Below, in pieces: positions 1-6,992 of a stretch of DNA of 13,171 nt (its first letter is position 1; each line of letters begins with the position of its first letter). Origin of the DNA: Bacillota bacterium (GTDB lineage Bacteria; Bacillota; Clostridia; Acetivibrionales; DSM-2933); NCBI GenBank assembly GCA_030705945.1, contig JAUZPS010000067.1:1-13171 (forward strand). Direction: 5' to 3'. The position numbers and the translations under genes are program-made. The notes below the pieces were generated by a model. It searched no databases and had not been told where the DNA came from. It worked only from the letters and a program-made list of their open reading frames with translations.

Positions 1-220
1 AAACCTTTAACAGGTTTAAACGTACTTAAGCAAACTTTTGATCTGTCATCCTGATACTGCGCTTTGTATATTTTGTCATTGTATAATGCTAACATTTCTT
101 ATCTCCTTAGTTAACTTATATTTTCACGAAGCTTCCTTTTTTAGGAATATAAATTGTCAAAATATTGCAAAAGCTTTCAATGAATCAATTGTATTCTCCT
201 TAATGAAACAGCTCGGCAAA

Positions 221-260
221 AAAATAAACCCATGCTTTTTAAGTTGCATGAGTTTATTTT
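221..260 (-). terminator. Intrinsic terminator of the stalk-domain gene
   Basis: Arms 221-235 and 246-260 pair over 14 of 15 positions around a 10-base loop. On the minus strand the stem runs directly into seven T residues, 48 bases past the stop codon at 308. The plus-strand side also ends in TTTT, so it may work in both directions. In the remaining stretch 1-220 I see no gene, only a short 6-bp hairpin at 1-17 cut by the window edge. Confidence 0.75.
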
Positions 261-307
261 TATTATATTTAATCAGTTGTTTATTTAAGCGCCTTAACAT
301 TATGAAA

Positions 308-1024
308 CTATTTTACAGATGCCTCAAGAAAATATGCAGTACCGTTATCTCCAAGACCACCTATAGCGCTAAATTGAATTTTTGATGCTCCCTGAATGTT
401 TATTGGCTCAACCGAAACCCATGTATTAGGTTCAACTTTTTTAGTCATATAAACCAAATCGCTATCAGGGTTTCTTATTTCCAAAGTAGCTGCTTCTGAG
501 CCTGCATAATACAAAGATGTTGTAAGGGTTGAATATTGCGCTCCCAAATTAATATCACATTCTCTTTCAGCAGAATTTATGCTCTTAATTTTAATTGCAG
601 ATGAGAATGTTTTATCTTCTTTAACGATATCACCAACTTTGAATGTCAGAGCAGCAGGATCTACAACTTTGCTTCCATCGTTACTACCTGATAATTTCTC
701 CGTCATTAATGCTATTGGCTTTCCATTACCGTTTCGCTCACCCAAATATACTGTCTGGGTGTTTCCGTCCCAATCAACTGCCTTATTCATTACACCGCCT
801 ATCGCTCTTAACGGAAGATATGTAGTTCCTTCGTATATGATAGGATAAACCTCTGTTCCCGAGCTGTTTTTGAATGTTGTTAAACTTCCATCAATAACTA
901 CTTTAATATCAGGCTTTAATGTCGCTGTAATTTGCTTAACAATCGGTGATGCAAAAACTCCTACAGAAAAAATCCCCAGACAGGCGATTCCAGCAATAGC
1001 TACTTTAATTGGTTTAATATTCAT
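308..1024 (-). CDS. Secreted stalk-domain protein (copper amine oxidase N-terminal-like)
   Basis: A 238-residue exported protein of unknown precise role. Residues 1-26 form a signal peptide (basic MNIKPIK, hydrophobic core, likely cut after VFA). Residues about 38-95 match the stalk domain seen at the N terminus of copper amine oxidases and in many clostridial surface proteins: a VVIDG start, the YLPLRAI motif, then the VDWDGNTQTVYLG strand. The C-terminal half (about 125-238) is a predicted beta-sandwich ending in a SKIQFSAIG strand, resembling NPCBM-like carbohydrate-binding folds found after stalk domains. There is no catalytic motif and no copper oxidase domain. The start is fixed by GGAGGG 7-8 bases before the ATG. 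A TTGACA box lies upstream and a terminator downstream, so it is probably monocistronic. Binding of cell wall or plant polysaccharide is inference. Confidence 0.9.
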   Translation of the reverse strand: MNIKPIKVAIAGIACLGIFSVGVFASPIVKQITATLKPDIKVVIDGSLTTFKNSSGTEVYPIIYEGTTYLPLRAIGGVMNKAVDWDGNTQTVYLGERNGNGKPIALMTEKLSGSNDGSKVVDPAALTFKVGDIVKEDKTFSSAIKIKSINSAERECDINLGAQYSTLTTSLYYAGSEAATLEIRNPDSDLVYMTKKVEPNTWVSVEPINIQGASKIQFSAIGGLGDNGTAYFLEASVK

Positions 1025-1063
1025 TATGTAACCCTCCGAAATTAAGTTTTAAATTCACTTTAA

Positions 1064-1092
1064 ACTGTATACCTATTATGTATTTATGTCAA
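1064..1092 (-). promoter_or_regulatory. Possible promoter of the stalk-domain gene
   Basis: On the minus strand a perfect TTGACA (1087-1092) is followed after 17 bases by TACAGT (1064-1069), or after 15 bases by TATACA. The -10 match is only 4 of 6. The predicted transcript start is about 30 bases before the ribosome binding site. Confidence 0.4.
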
Positions 1093-1246
1093 TATCTATA
1101 TTAATTGCTTTAGCGCTCATTATGCAATTATTCTTATTTTATGTGTTATAAATCAGGTGATCGCCTCAAGTTTATTTTATATGTACCTTTTGTTTATGTT
1201 GTACTTAAAATATGTCGTATTCCCTCTCTAACTTATTCCTTAGTAA

Positions 1247-2428
1247 TCAGTACGTTTCTGTTGTATATCCAAAGCCCTTTGCTATACAAAGTACATCTGC
1301 CATATTAATTGAATCATCCATATTTAAGTCACATACTTCATTATAGTCACTTTGCCCTCTCACCGTATTAAAACCTTTTGCAATCATGATAACATCTGAA
1401 AGATTAACCTTATTATCAGAATTAACATCTCCTGCTATTATATTAATTGGATTATCAGGCGAACTAATGCTTCCAAAACTTTGAAGTTCTAGCTTTTTTA
1501 AGAGATATCCATTTTTAGTAATTTGTATTGTGCAAGGCATGTCTATATCAGAGATATTACCCTTCAACTCAAAATACCCGCTTTCATCTGTTGTAACATA
1601 TTCAGTAGATTGACCTGCCGATATCTTAAAATTTGATTTTGAAGCATTTATATTGGGGCAGATATTACCGCTAAAAAGAGGTGGTGAATATTGAGGAGAT
1701 TTTACAATTACATTGCATGTTTTTGAAATCCCTTGGTCTTCCAAAGAACAAATGATTTTTGCGTATCCAGGGGATATTCCTGTCACATGTCCAGTGCTAT
1801 CAACAGTTGCAACTTCTTCATTTGAGGATTTCCAAGTAATTTTCTTGTATTCAGAACTTTCAGCATTGATAATTGGCAAAAATTGACCTGTAAAATCAAT
1901 GGATAATTTATCGTCCGGTCTAAAATTATTATTCTCATCCAGACTCATCAATCCATCATTTACGACAGTATTGATATAAGAATATGCCCAATGAGCTCTG
2001 ACAACATCTCCTATCGCGACATTGTCAGTTTCGAAACTCAACTTCAATATTTTACAAAGATAAACAGCAAACTCCACTCTTGTTATCGAATTTTCCGGCT
2101 TGAAACTTCCGTCACTATAGCCTAACATAATTTTATTAGCAACAACTGTTTTTATATCCTGAGCATATTCGTAGGTATACGGAACATCAGGATAGTGTAT
2201 GTTTTCTCCTGACGGCTTTAAATCTAATGCTTTGACAAAAAACCTGCATATTTCAGCCCTTGTTACCAATTTAGGATTATTATCAACATAAATTTGGATA
2301 TTACTATTATTAATGGTTATGCTTATTGATTCTGAATCATCAGATGCAAATACTATTGAATTCAAACTTAATAAAATAATCTGACTTAAAAGAAAAAATA
2401 CAATTACTACAAATTTAAAATTTTTCAT
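1247..2428 (-). CDS. Secreted SLH - Big_2 - X module - dockerin protein
   Basis: A 393-residue surface protein with no enzyme domain. In order: signal peptide 1-28 (cut after VFA); three SLH motifs at about 50-75 (TRAE), 79-130 (YPDV, GYSDGSFKPENSITRVE) and 139-176 (the last lacks the TRAE end); a Big_2 Ig-like domain at about 172-244 (ITWKSSNEEVATVD, GHVTGISPGYAKI); an X-type carboxypeptidase-regulatory-like module at about 250-331 (TDESGYFEL); and a C-terminal dockerin at 333-388 with two calcium loops, D334-D345 and D367-D378, each followed by an IAKGF helix. SLH domains bind pyruvylated secondary cell-wall polymer, and dockerins bind cohesins. ATG at 2428 is chosen because AGGAG lies 8 bases before it. 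That ribosome binding site overlaps the stop codon of the esterase gene, so the two genes are co-transcribed with a 10-base gap. An in-frame start 10 codons earlier is less likely. Confidence 0.93.
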   Translation of the reverse strand: MKNFKFVVIVFFLLSQIILLSLNSIVFASDDSESISITINNSNIQIYVDNNPKLVTRAEICRFFVKALDLKPSGENIHYPDVPYTYEYAQDIKTVVANKIMLGYSDGSFKPENSITRVEFAVYLCKILKLSFETDNVAIGDVVRAHWAYSYINTVVNDGLMSLDENNNFRPDDKLSIDFTGQFLPIINAESSEYKKITWKSSNEEVATVDSTGHVTGISPGYAKIICSLEDQGISKTCNVIVKSPQYSPPLFSGNICPNINASKSNFKISAGQSTEYVTTDESGYFELKGNISDIDMPCTIQITKNGYLLKKLELQSFGSISSPDNPINIIAGDVNSDNKVNLSDVIMIAKGFNTVRGQSDYNEVCDLNMDDSINMADVLCIAKGFGYTTETY

Positions 2429-2438
2429 ACAAATTCTC

Positions 2439-3737
2439 CTATTTAAATATACCATCAAGGAAAGCCATTACTTTGTTTAGATTGGCTGTGGTGGTAAATT
2501 CCGAAGTGCCATGACTCGCGCCATTAATAATTTCAAGCTTTACTTTGCTATCCCCTATTGCCTGCTTGAGTTTTGCGGCAAAATTGGTTGATTGCTGGTA
2601 AGGCACTACATTATCGCTTGAACCATGTTGAATAAAGAACGATGGTGTTGTAGTTGCAGTCATTGTTGATATATAAGTCTCAGGATTTGCTTTTTCAGTT
2701 AAAACCGGATCTAAAGTAATCTGCTTGCCAATTAATTGACTTGCAGGGGATGATGCTGAATTAGTGCTGCCAAAAGCGCTTGTCAAACCTGATGCTTTAA
2801 ACTGATCGTCCATTGTCAGGAAATCAATGTGCCCAAACCAGTCAACAACAGCGTTAACAGCTGAAGAATAGTTGAGATTTTCCTTGGTGTCACTGTTTAA
2901 TTCACTTACATTTGCCGATGTTCCGAGCATGGATACAAGGAATCCTCCTGAACTGTCTCCCCATGCAGCAATTCTGGTTGTATCAAAGTTATATTTTGCT
3001 GCATTTGCCCTTACATAACGAACTGCTGCCTTAACATCCCCTACAGGGGCTGGGAATTTTGCCTCAGCGGAAAGCCTGTAGTTCAAACTTACAACAGCAT
3101 AACCATGATTTATTCCATTTTCAACCATCGGAGCAATATCTGATCCCTTTGAACTACCTCCTAAAAAGGCGCCTCCATGAATTGCAATGATAACTGGGAA
3201 TGGACCACTGCCTTCATTTGGAATGTAAATATCCAGAGCCTGGGTTTTTGAAACACTTGCATATGCAATGTTTATGTATTTTGTTTTTATGCTTGAGGCA
3301 TCCAGATTTCCTCCTACAATTGGAACTTTAATCGGAACTGGAGTTGATGAAGGTTTAGTGGTTGGCGTTGAAGTTGGAGTTGGAGCCTTTGTTGCAGTTG
3401 GAGTAGATGTATTTGTTGGTGTTTGAGTAGGCGAATTTGTTGGTGTTGAGGTGATTGTTTTATTGAAATCATTTGCAATTGCAATAACATCAGCCATATT
3501 TATCACGCCATCACTATTTAAGTCATACTTATCAATGTACTTACCATCTCCCAAAGTTGAACCAAAAATAGATGCCAAAAGTATTACATCTGCCATGTTT
3601 ATTGCCCTGTCTCCATTCAAATCAGCTGATTTGAATTCTGCTGCTTTGGCAATATTCCCATAAAAACAATTCTGGGATAATGCAATGATAAAAATCAAGC
3701 AAAAAATCATTAGCCTTACCCTCTTATTTCTCCTCAT
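2439..3737 (-). CDS. Cellulosomal esterase: N-terminal dockerin, Pro/Thr linker, alpha/beta hydrolase
   Basis: A 432-residue secreted enzyme, probably a carbohydrate (acetyl, feruloyl or xylan-related) esterase. Residues 1-33 are the signal peptide (cut near AKAA). A dockerin at about 37-93 has two near-ideal calcium loops, D39-D50 and D72-D83, each ending INMAD. Residues about 95-135 are a Thr/Pro/Ser linker. Residues about 145-432 are an alpha/beta hydrolase of the HSL/BD-FAE type: oxyanion motif HGGAF (187-191), nucleophile elbow GDSSG with Ser262, Asp375 in HGSSDNVVP and His409 in GASHG, so the catalytic triad is complete. AAGGAGG sits 8 bases before the ATG. It is the first gene of an operon with the SLH-dockerin gene. 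A dockerin at the N terminus is less common than at the C terminus. The exact substrate cannot be read from the sequence. Confidence 0.95.
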   Translation of the reverse strand: MRRNKRVRLMIFCLIFIIALSQNCFYGNIAKAAEFKSADLNGDRAINMADVILLASIFGSTLGDGKYIDKYDLNSDGVINMADVIAIANDFNKTITSTPTNSPTQTPTNTSTPTATKAPTPTSTPTTKPSSTPVPIKVPIVGGNLDASSIKTKYINIAYASVSKTQALDIYIPNEGSGPFPVIIAIHGGAFLGGSSKGSDIAPMVENGINHGYAVVSLNYRLSAEAKFPAPVGDVKAAVRYVRANAAKYNFDTTRIAAWGDSSGGFLVSMLGTSANVSELNSDTKENLNYSSAVNAVVDWFGHIDFLTMDDQFKASGLTSAFGSTNSASSPASQLIGKQITLDPVLTEKANPETYISTMTATTTPSFFIQHGSSDNVVPYQQSTNFAAKLKQAIGDSKVKLEIINGASHGTSEFTTTANLNKVMAFLDGIFK

Positions 3738-4092
3738 AAAAACATCCTCCTTAGAAAATTTATCTATATATTTTATATATTTTATCTTATAATAAATTCC
3801 TTAAAAAGTCATTGTCTTTATAATTATGTCAAGGGGACAAAATTCTCTGAATTTGTTTCTAGATACTCCAGTTTGTTTATTTGCCAATAAAACTTCTTTT
3901 TTTATTCTCAAGATAAATAATATATAATTAATTATCAGTGTAAAAATATGCATGTTTTTCAATATAATAATTACATATGATATTGAAAAGTAGAAGCAGC
4001 AACGTACATCAATATTTTCTGATAAGGTTGCTAATATTCTTCAAATGAAATGAGGACAAATGTATCAAATTATATGTATTTGAGGTGGTTTT
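3738..4092. other. Divergent intergenic region between the esterase operon and the membrane-protein gene
   Basis: This 355-base stretch is very AT-rich and holds no convincing gene. It must carry the promoter of the minus-strand esterase operon. A perfect TTGACA is present on that strand at 3827-3832, but no good -10 box lies at the right distance. It also contains the inverted repeat at 3956-3989. Confidence 0.5.
3956..3989. repeat. Perfect 10-bp inverted repeat upstream of the small membrane-protein gene
   Basis: TTTTCAATAT (3956-3965) and ATATTGAAAA (3980-3989) are exact inverse complements around a 14-base loop, about 105 bases before the GTG start at 4093. There is no U-tract. It could be an operator or mRNA hairpin, or chance in AT-rich DNA. 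Confidence 0.35.
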
Positions 4093-4404
4093 GTGAATTA
4101 TCTATTACAATCAATTCTAATAAGCGCTGGTATTCCATTTTTCGTATCCTTATTGTCTTTAGTTATATTAAAAAAACGCATGTGGATAGCTTTTTTAATT
4201 GATATGGTTATTATTATTGTATTACTATCTAAAAATATATTTGAATACGCTCCGGATAATCAATCTTTTATGGAAAGTATACGAATTTTTTTAGTAAATG
4301 ATAGTTCAATGGTTCTTCCGTTTTATGTTTTGATGTTTTTCTGTAGCGTATTTTTTACATTATTTTTTTATATTCCTTTATTAATAAGGGAAAATAGATT
4401 CTAA
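4093..4404 (+). CDS. Small integral membrane protein, function unknown
   Basis: A 103-residue protein that I do not recognise. It has three hydrophobic segments at about 5-25, 31-48 and 73-97, joined by a basic loop (KKR at 27-29) and a polar stretch (about 50-66). It ends in a short charged tail. The start codon is GTG at 4093, with GAGG at 4082-4085 seven bases before it. Size and layout recall the small hydrophobic partner proteins of transporters or signalling systems, but no family motif is visible. It stands alone: the esterase operon runs the other way, and no further plus-strand gene follows before the inverted-repeat element. Confidence 0.68.
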   Translation: MNYLLQSILISAGIPFFVSLLSLVILKKRMWIAFLIDMVIIIVLLSKNIFEYAPDNQSFMESIRIFLVNDSSMVLPFYVLMFFCSVFFTLFFYIPLLIRENRF

Positions 4405-4425
4405 GAAATCAATTGCCTCTTATGC

Positions 4426-4581
4426 TTATACTATTGATGAACAGGCCACTGGGCTAATTCCAGAATAGTGGCCAATATGTATTACAGCGCCTATGCCTGC
4501 TATCTTAATCAATTCTTTCAGGAATGTTCTGTCATAGTACTGCCCTGAGCCTACTACATTCAGAAAAATACCGATGCGCAT
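4426..4581 (-). CDS. Doubtful 51-residue ORF
   Basis: The ORF starts MRIGIFLNVV and contains a Gly/Ile-rich hydrophobic middle (IKIAGIGAVIHIG). It ends in CSSIV with a stop at 4426. A weak TAGGGA lies about 7 bases before the ATG. I recognise no family. It could be a small hydrophobic peptide gene or the remnant of a larger gene. A hairpin with arms GGCCACT (4444-4450) and AGTGGCC (4467-4473) lies inside it. The rest of 4405-4717 shows nothing else that I can support. Confidence 0.2.
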   Translation of the reverse strand: MRIGIFLNVVGSGQYYDRTFLKELIKIAGIGAVIHIGHYSGISPVACSSIV

Positions 4582-4717
4582 ATTTTTTCCCTAACATAAA
4601 TATAAGTAAATCAAAGGATTTTATAGGTAATATAAAAAGAAAAGTGAATAGCTACTAAATCCCTCATGTAAAACATGGTTGACTTAGAGCTCTGGAAGTA
4701 ATATAATTGACGTAAGT

Positions 4718-4814
4718 TAGTATCAAAAAAACTTAGCAACTGGGAGTTTCAAAAACTTGATATAATGGGCCCTCATCATATAAAACTTGAACAAGGAATT
4801 TTTTGAAACTCCCT
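4718..4814 (+). repeat. Left arm of the inverted-repeat element
   Basis: This arm matches 4961-5055 in inverted orientation, with the first 27 bases identical. Inside it, 4742-4755 (GGGAGTTTCAAAAA) and 4800-4813 are perfect 14-bp inverse complements, so the arm alone can fold into a hairpin. Its loop contains a TATAAT. Confidence 0.85.
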
Positions 4815-4960
4815 AAGGTTCTCTACTGTGTATATTAAGTTTTACAAAGGTTTAGATATAAAGTTACATTTTCAGCTTGAAAGAGAAATTAGACCAGATT
4901 TCTGATTTATTTATTCCAGACTTCAAAGTTGGCTTGCTAAATAAGAAATGCATGTGGATA

Positions 4961-5055
4961 AGGGCGATTCAAGAAATTCCTTGTTCAAGTTTTATGACGA
5001 AAACCCATTATATCAAGTTTTTGAAACGCCCAGTTGCTAAGTTTTTTTGATACTA
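4961..5055 (-). repeat. Right arm of the inverted-repeat element
   Basis: This is the inverse complement of the left arm with about eight substitutions and a two-base gap. It also folds on itself (GGGCG at 4962-4966 with CGCCC at 5027-5031). One stem pair differs from the left arm on both sides (A-T there, C-G here). Two further differences weaken the stem. Confidence 0.85.
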
Positions 5056-5105
5056 CCGAATACGAGATTCAGAATAGTTGGAATTTAATATGGGGGGTAC
5101 AAATT

Positions 5106-6569
5106 ATGATATCCAGAAAGAGTATAAGTGTTTTCATTATTTTCACTCTGTTGCTTAACGTAACATTTTATTTAACAGTATACAGTTCCGGGACAACCAC
5201 TCCCACACCTTCTGAGGAAACAGCGGTAATAATCGACGACGGTTCGCTTCAATACTCTGAAAAAGGTGAATGGATTTCTGCAGATGGAGGTGTCAATGGC
5301 TCATATCGTTATACCACAGACCTCGGAAGTGTTGCCATTTGGAGGTTTAAGGTTCCACAAGACGGTTACTATGAGATAAAAGCTTTATTTTCAGGAAATA
5401 CAAGTGACGTTTATGCAAAATACACTGTTTTTTATAACGAAACATATATAGATAGTTTTTATAATTACCAGTCTTATGACCAAATCACTTTTAATAAAAA
5501 TTATGGGCAATTTCTGGAGTATAAGAAAGACAGTTGGATTACCGTTATGGTCAAGTCGGTTTCAGAAGGAAAGTGTGTAGCTGATGCCATATCCTTCAAG
5601 CGTTTGTCATACTTACCTACGCCAATGCCCACTGCCCAATCGGGATATTCAGATCCTTTTTCGATTGACGCAAAAAACTGTAAATTGTCTGGAATGGATA
5701 TACAAAACGATTATGTAACTTCATGTGACAGCGGAGATTATTTTGTCATTAATAATGTTCTATTAAGCGGGTTTGCAGGGCATGACAGCGCAAGAATATT
5801 CTCAGTGAATGCATCTGTTACAGGAATCGGTAGTAATAATAAGTTAGAAATCAGACTTGATGGTTTGACTGGCCCGTTGTTGGGAACTGTGGAATTAAGT
5901 AATACCGGAAATAGTGAATTGAAATTCTGTGAGCAAGCATACCTGCTAAACGGAATATATGCCGACTTCAAGTATAGAGATGTCTATATAGTTTTCAGTG
6001 GAGAAGGAACCTGTAATTTTAAGGAGTTTAAATTCTCAAGCCCTTTAAAACCGGAACCTGCTCAAACTGAATTTCTTGATTCGAGCAGCTACGGCAATAA
6101 AATATGCGGGTATGTAAAACCTGGGTTTGATATTGAGAATCCAGAGTTAAATGCCGGATTCCGTATAGAAGTTTTGGGCAGAAACCTGTCTGCAATTACA
6201 GATTCAAATGGATATTTTGAGATTCCAGTTATGATTACTGTTCCGGTTTCAATAAAAATAAGCAAAAGAAGTTATCTATATAGAGAATTAAACAACATAA
6301 CCTTTACAGGAAGTACCGCTCGAGTTGGTACCAAAGATGAGCCGGTTGAAATCTGGCCGGGAGACATAATATGCAGCGGGGCGCAGGATGGAGCCATTAA
6401 TCTTACAGATATTATGGAGATTGCAAAAGGGTTTAACCGTGCTTCGGGTGAGTTAGAGTATACACCAGACCGTGATATTAATATGGATGGAGTAATCAAT
6501 ATGATAGATATCATTATTGTTGCAAAATATTTTAATAAAACACACTTAAGTTATGAAAGCGCGGTTTAG
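5106..6569 (+). CDS. Secreted non-catalytic dockerin protein: golvesin-C-like, CBM6-like, X module, dockerin
   Basis: A 487-residue exported protein with no visible enzyme domain. Residues 1-29 form a signal peptide, followed by a short Thr/Pro stretch. Residues about 40-164 match the golvesin / xanthan-lyase C-terminal beta-sandwich (IIDDG, GSYRYTT, AIWRFKVPQDGYYEI, then VADAISF at the end). Residues about 184-312 resemble a CBM6-type carbohydrate-binding module, ending in NFKEFKFSS. Residues about 332-417 are an X-type regulatory-like module (TDSNGYFEI). The dockerin spans about 419-477. Its second calcium loop, D457-D468, is canonical. The first (S424-D435) has Ser and Ala where Asp and Asn are expected at positions 1 and 3. 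ATG at 5106 follows GGGGGG by 8 bases. An in-frame ATG 24 codons earlier would lie inside the inverted repeat and spoil the signal peptide. Likely a substrate-binding subunit of the cellulosome. Confidence 0.92.
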   Translation: MISRKSISVFIIFTLLLNVTFYLTVYSSGTTTPTPSEETAVIIDDGSLQYSEKGEWISADGGVNGSYRYTTDLGSVAIWRFKVPQDGYYEIKALFSGNTSDVYAKYTVFYNETYIDSFYNYQSYDQITFNKNYGQFLEYKKDSWITVMVKSVSEGKCVADAISFKRLSYLPTPMPTAQSGYSDPFSIDAKNCKLSGMDIQNDYVTSCDSGDYFVINNVLLSGFAGHDSARIFSVNASVTGIGSNNKLEIRLDGLTGPLLGTVELSNTGNSELKFCEQAYLLNGIYADFKYRDVYIVFSGEGTCNFKEFKFSSPLKPEPAQTEFLDSSSYGNKICGYVKPGFDIENPELNAGFRIEVLGRNLSAITDSNGYFEIPVMITVPVSIKISKRSYLYRELNNITFTGSTARVGTKDEPVEIWPGDIICSGAQDGAINLTDIMEIAKGFNRASGELEYTPDRDINMDGVINMIDIIIVAKYFNKTHLSYESAV

Positions 6570-6624
6570 CTGTTGTATATGCATAAGTTGAGTAGTTTGT
6601 GAGACTTTATTAATACTGACAAAA

Positions 6625-6666
6625 GGACGCCTGTATAGCATTTGGATACAAGCGTCCTCTTTTTTT
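6625..6666 (+). terminator. Intrinsic terminator after the dockerin gene
   Basis: GGACGC plus TGTAT (6625-6636) pairs with ATACA plus GCGTCC (6646-6657), with one mismatch and a 9-base loop, followed by TCT and a T run to 6666. It lies 56 bases after the stop codon. Confidence 0.87.
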
Positions 6667-6694
6667 CCGAATAGTACTGGCATTATAGCGCCGA

Positions 6695-6910
6695 TTGCCA
6701 TATTATAATAAAAAAAATAAGTCGCGGAAAAACGTTGCGTCAGGCTTTAATAGCGGTCATGAGGCAAATGCTGAATATAGCTTACAGTATTATGGTTCAT
6801 CAAAGGGGGATATAAAATTTGAAGAAATGGTAAACGGGAGCAAGGAACCCTCTTTAGTTGCAGAGAAAAAGCCCAACTCTACTGAAATAACTTGGAATTC
6901 AGATTGGTAA
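6695..6910 (+). CDS. Small hydrophilic ORF with TTG start, possibly a truncated gene
   Basis: A 71-residue reading frame, Lys/Asn/Ser-rich, beginning PYYNKKNKSRKN and ending TEITWNSDW. The composition looks protein-like (mixed charge, SGFNSG, EEMVNGSKEP). However, the only start is a TTG two codons after an in-frame TAG, and no ribosome binding site precedes it. I recognise no family. It may be the tail of a gene whose front was lost, since it begins only 28 bases after the preceding terminator. Confidence 0.35.
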   Translation: MPYYNKKNKSRKNVASGFNSGHEANAEYSLQYYGSSKGDIKFEEMVNGSKEPSLVAEKKPNSTEITWNSDW

Positions 6911-6992
6911 TAATAAATTTTGATTGACTTTCTTCTATAACATATAGCCCCATAACAATGAAAATAATATAAAACTGAAGGAAGGAAATACT

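Larger units (their letters stand above)
4718..5055. mobile_element. MITE-like element with long inverted repeats
   Basis: This 338-bp unit consists of a 97-bp left arm, a 146-bp centre and a 95-bp right arm that is about 90% identical to the left arm in inverted orientation. The outermost bases read TAGTATC and GATACTA, so the terminal TA could be a TA target duplication as made by IS630/Tc1-mariner transposases; this is inference. The centre encodes no transposase. Its plus strand has a short open stretch (about 4838-4900, KFYKGLDIKLHF and on) without a start codon. The right end lies 50 bases before the start of the next gene. The size, the lack of coding capacity and the paired ends fit a non-autonomous element or the internally deleted relic of a transposon. 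Confidence 0.65.

Noticed and set aside
38..385. Plus-strand 115-codon ORF at the left edge
   Set aside because: It runs through the terminator hairpin at 221-260 and overlaps the end of the stalk-domain gene on the other strand. It has no ribosome binding site and an unlikely Cys/Phe-rich composition.
1155..1166. Near-palindrome AGGTGATCGCCT between the two leftmost genes
   Set aside because: It is short, imperfect and without a T tract or other context. It is not distinguishable from chance.
2429..2458. Ten-codon longer start of the SLH-dockerin gene
   Set aside because: It overlaps the esterase coding sequence, lacks a ribosome binding site and spoils the signal peptide. ATG 2428 has AGGAG at good distance.
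3827..3832. Perfect TTGACA on the minus strand upstream of the esterase operon
   Set aside because: No acceptable -10 box lies 15-19 bases downstream, so I do not call it a promoter.
4838..4900. Short open stretch inside the inverted-repeat element as a transposase
   Set aside because: There is no start codon, it is about 20 codons long, and no DDE, HUH or recombinase motif is visible.
5034..5105. Earlier in-frame ATG of the golvesin-like dockerin protein
   Set aside because: It lies inside the inverted-repeat arm, has no ribosome binding site and would put 24 polar residues before a clear signal peptide.
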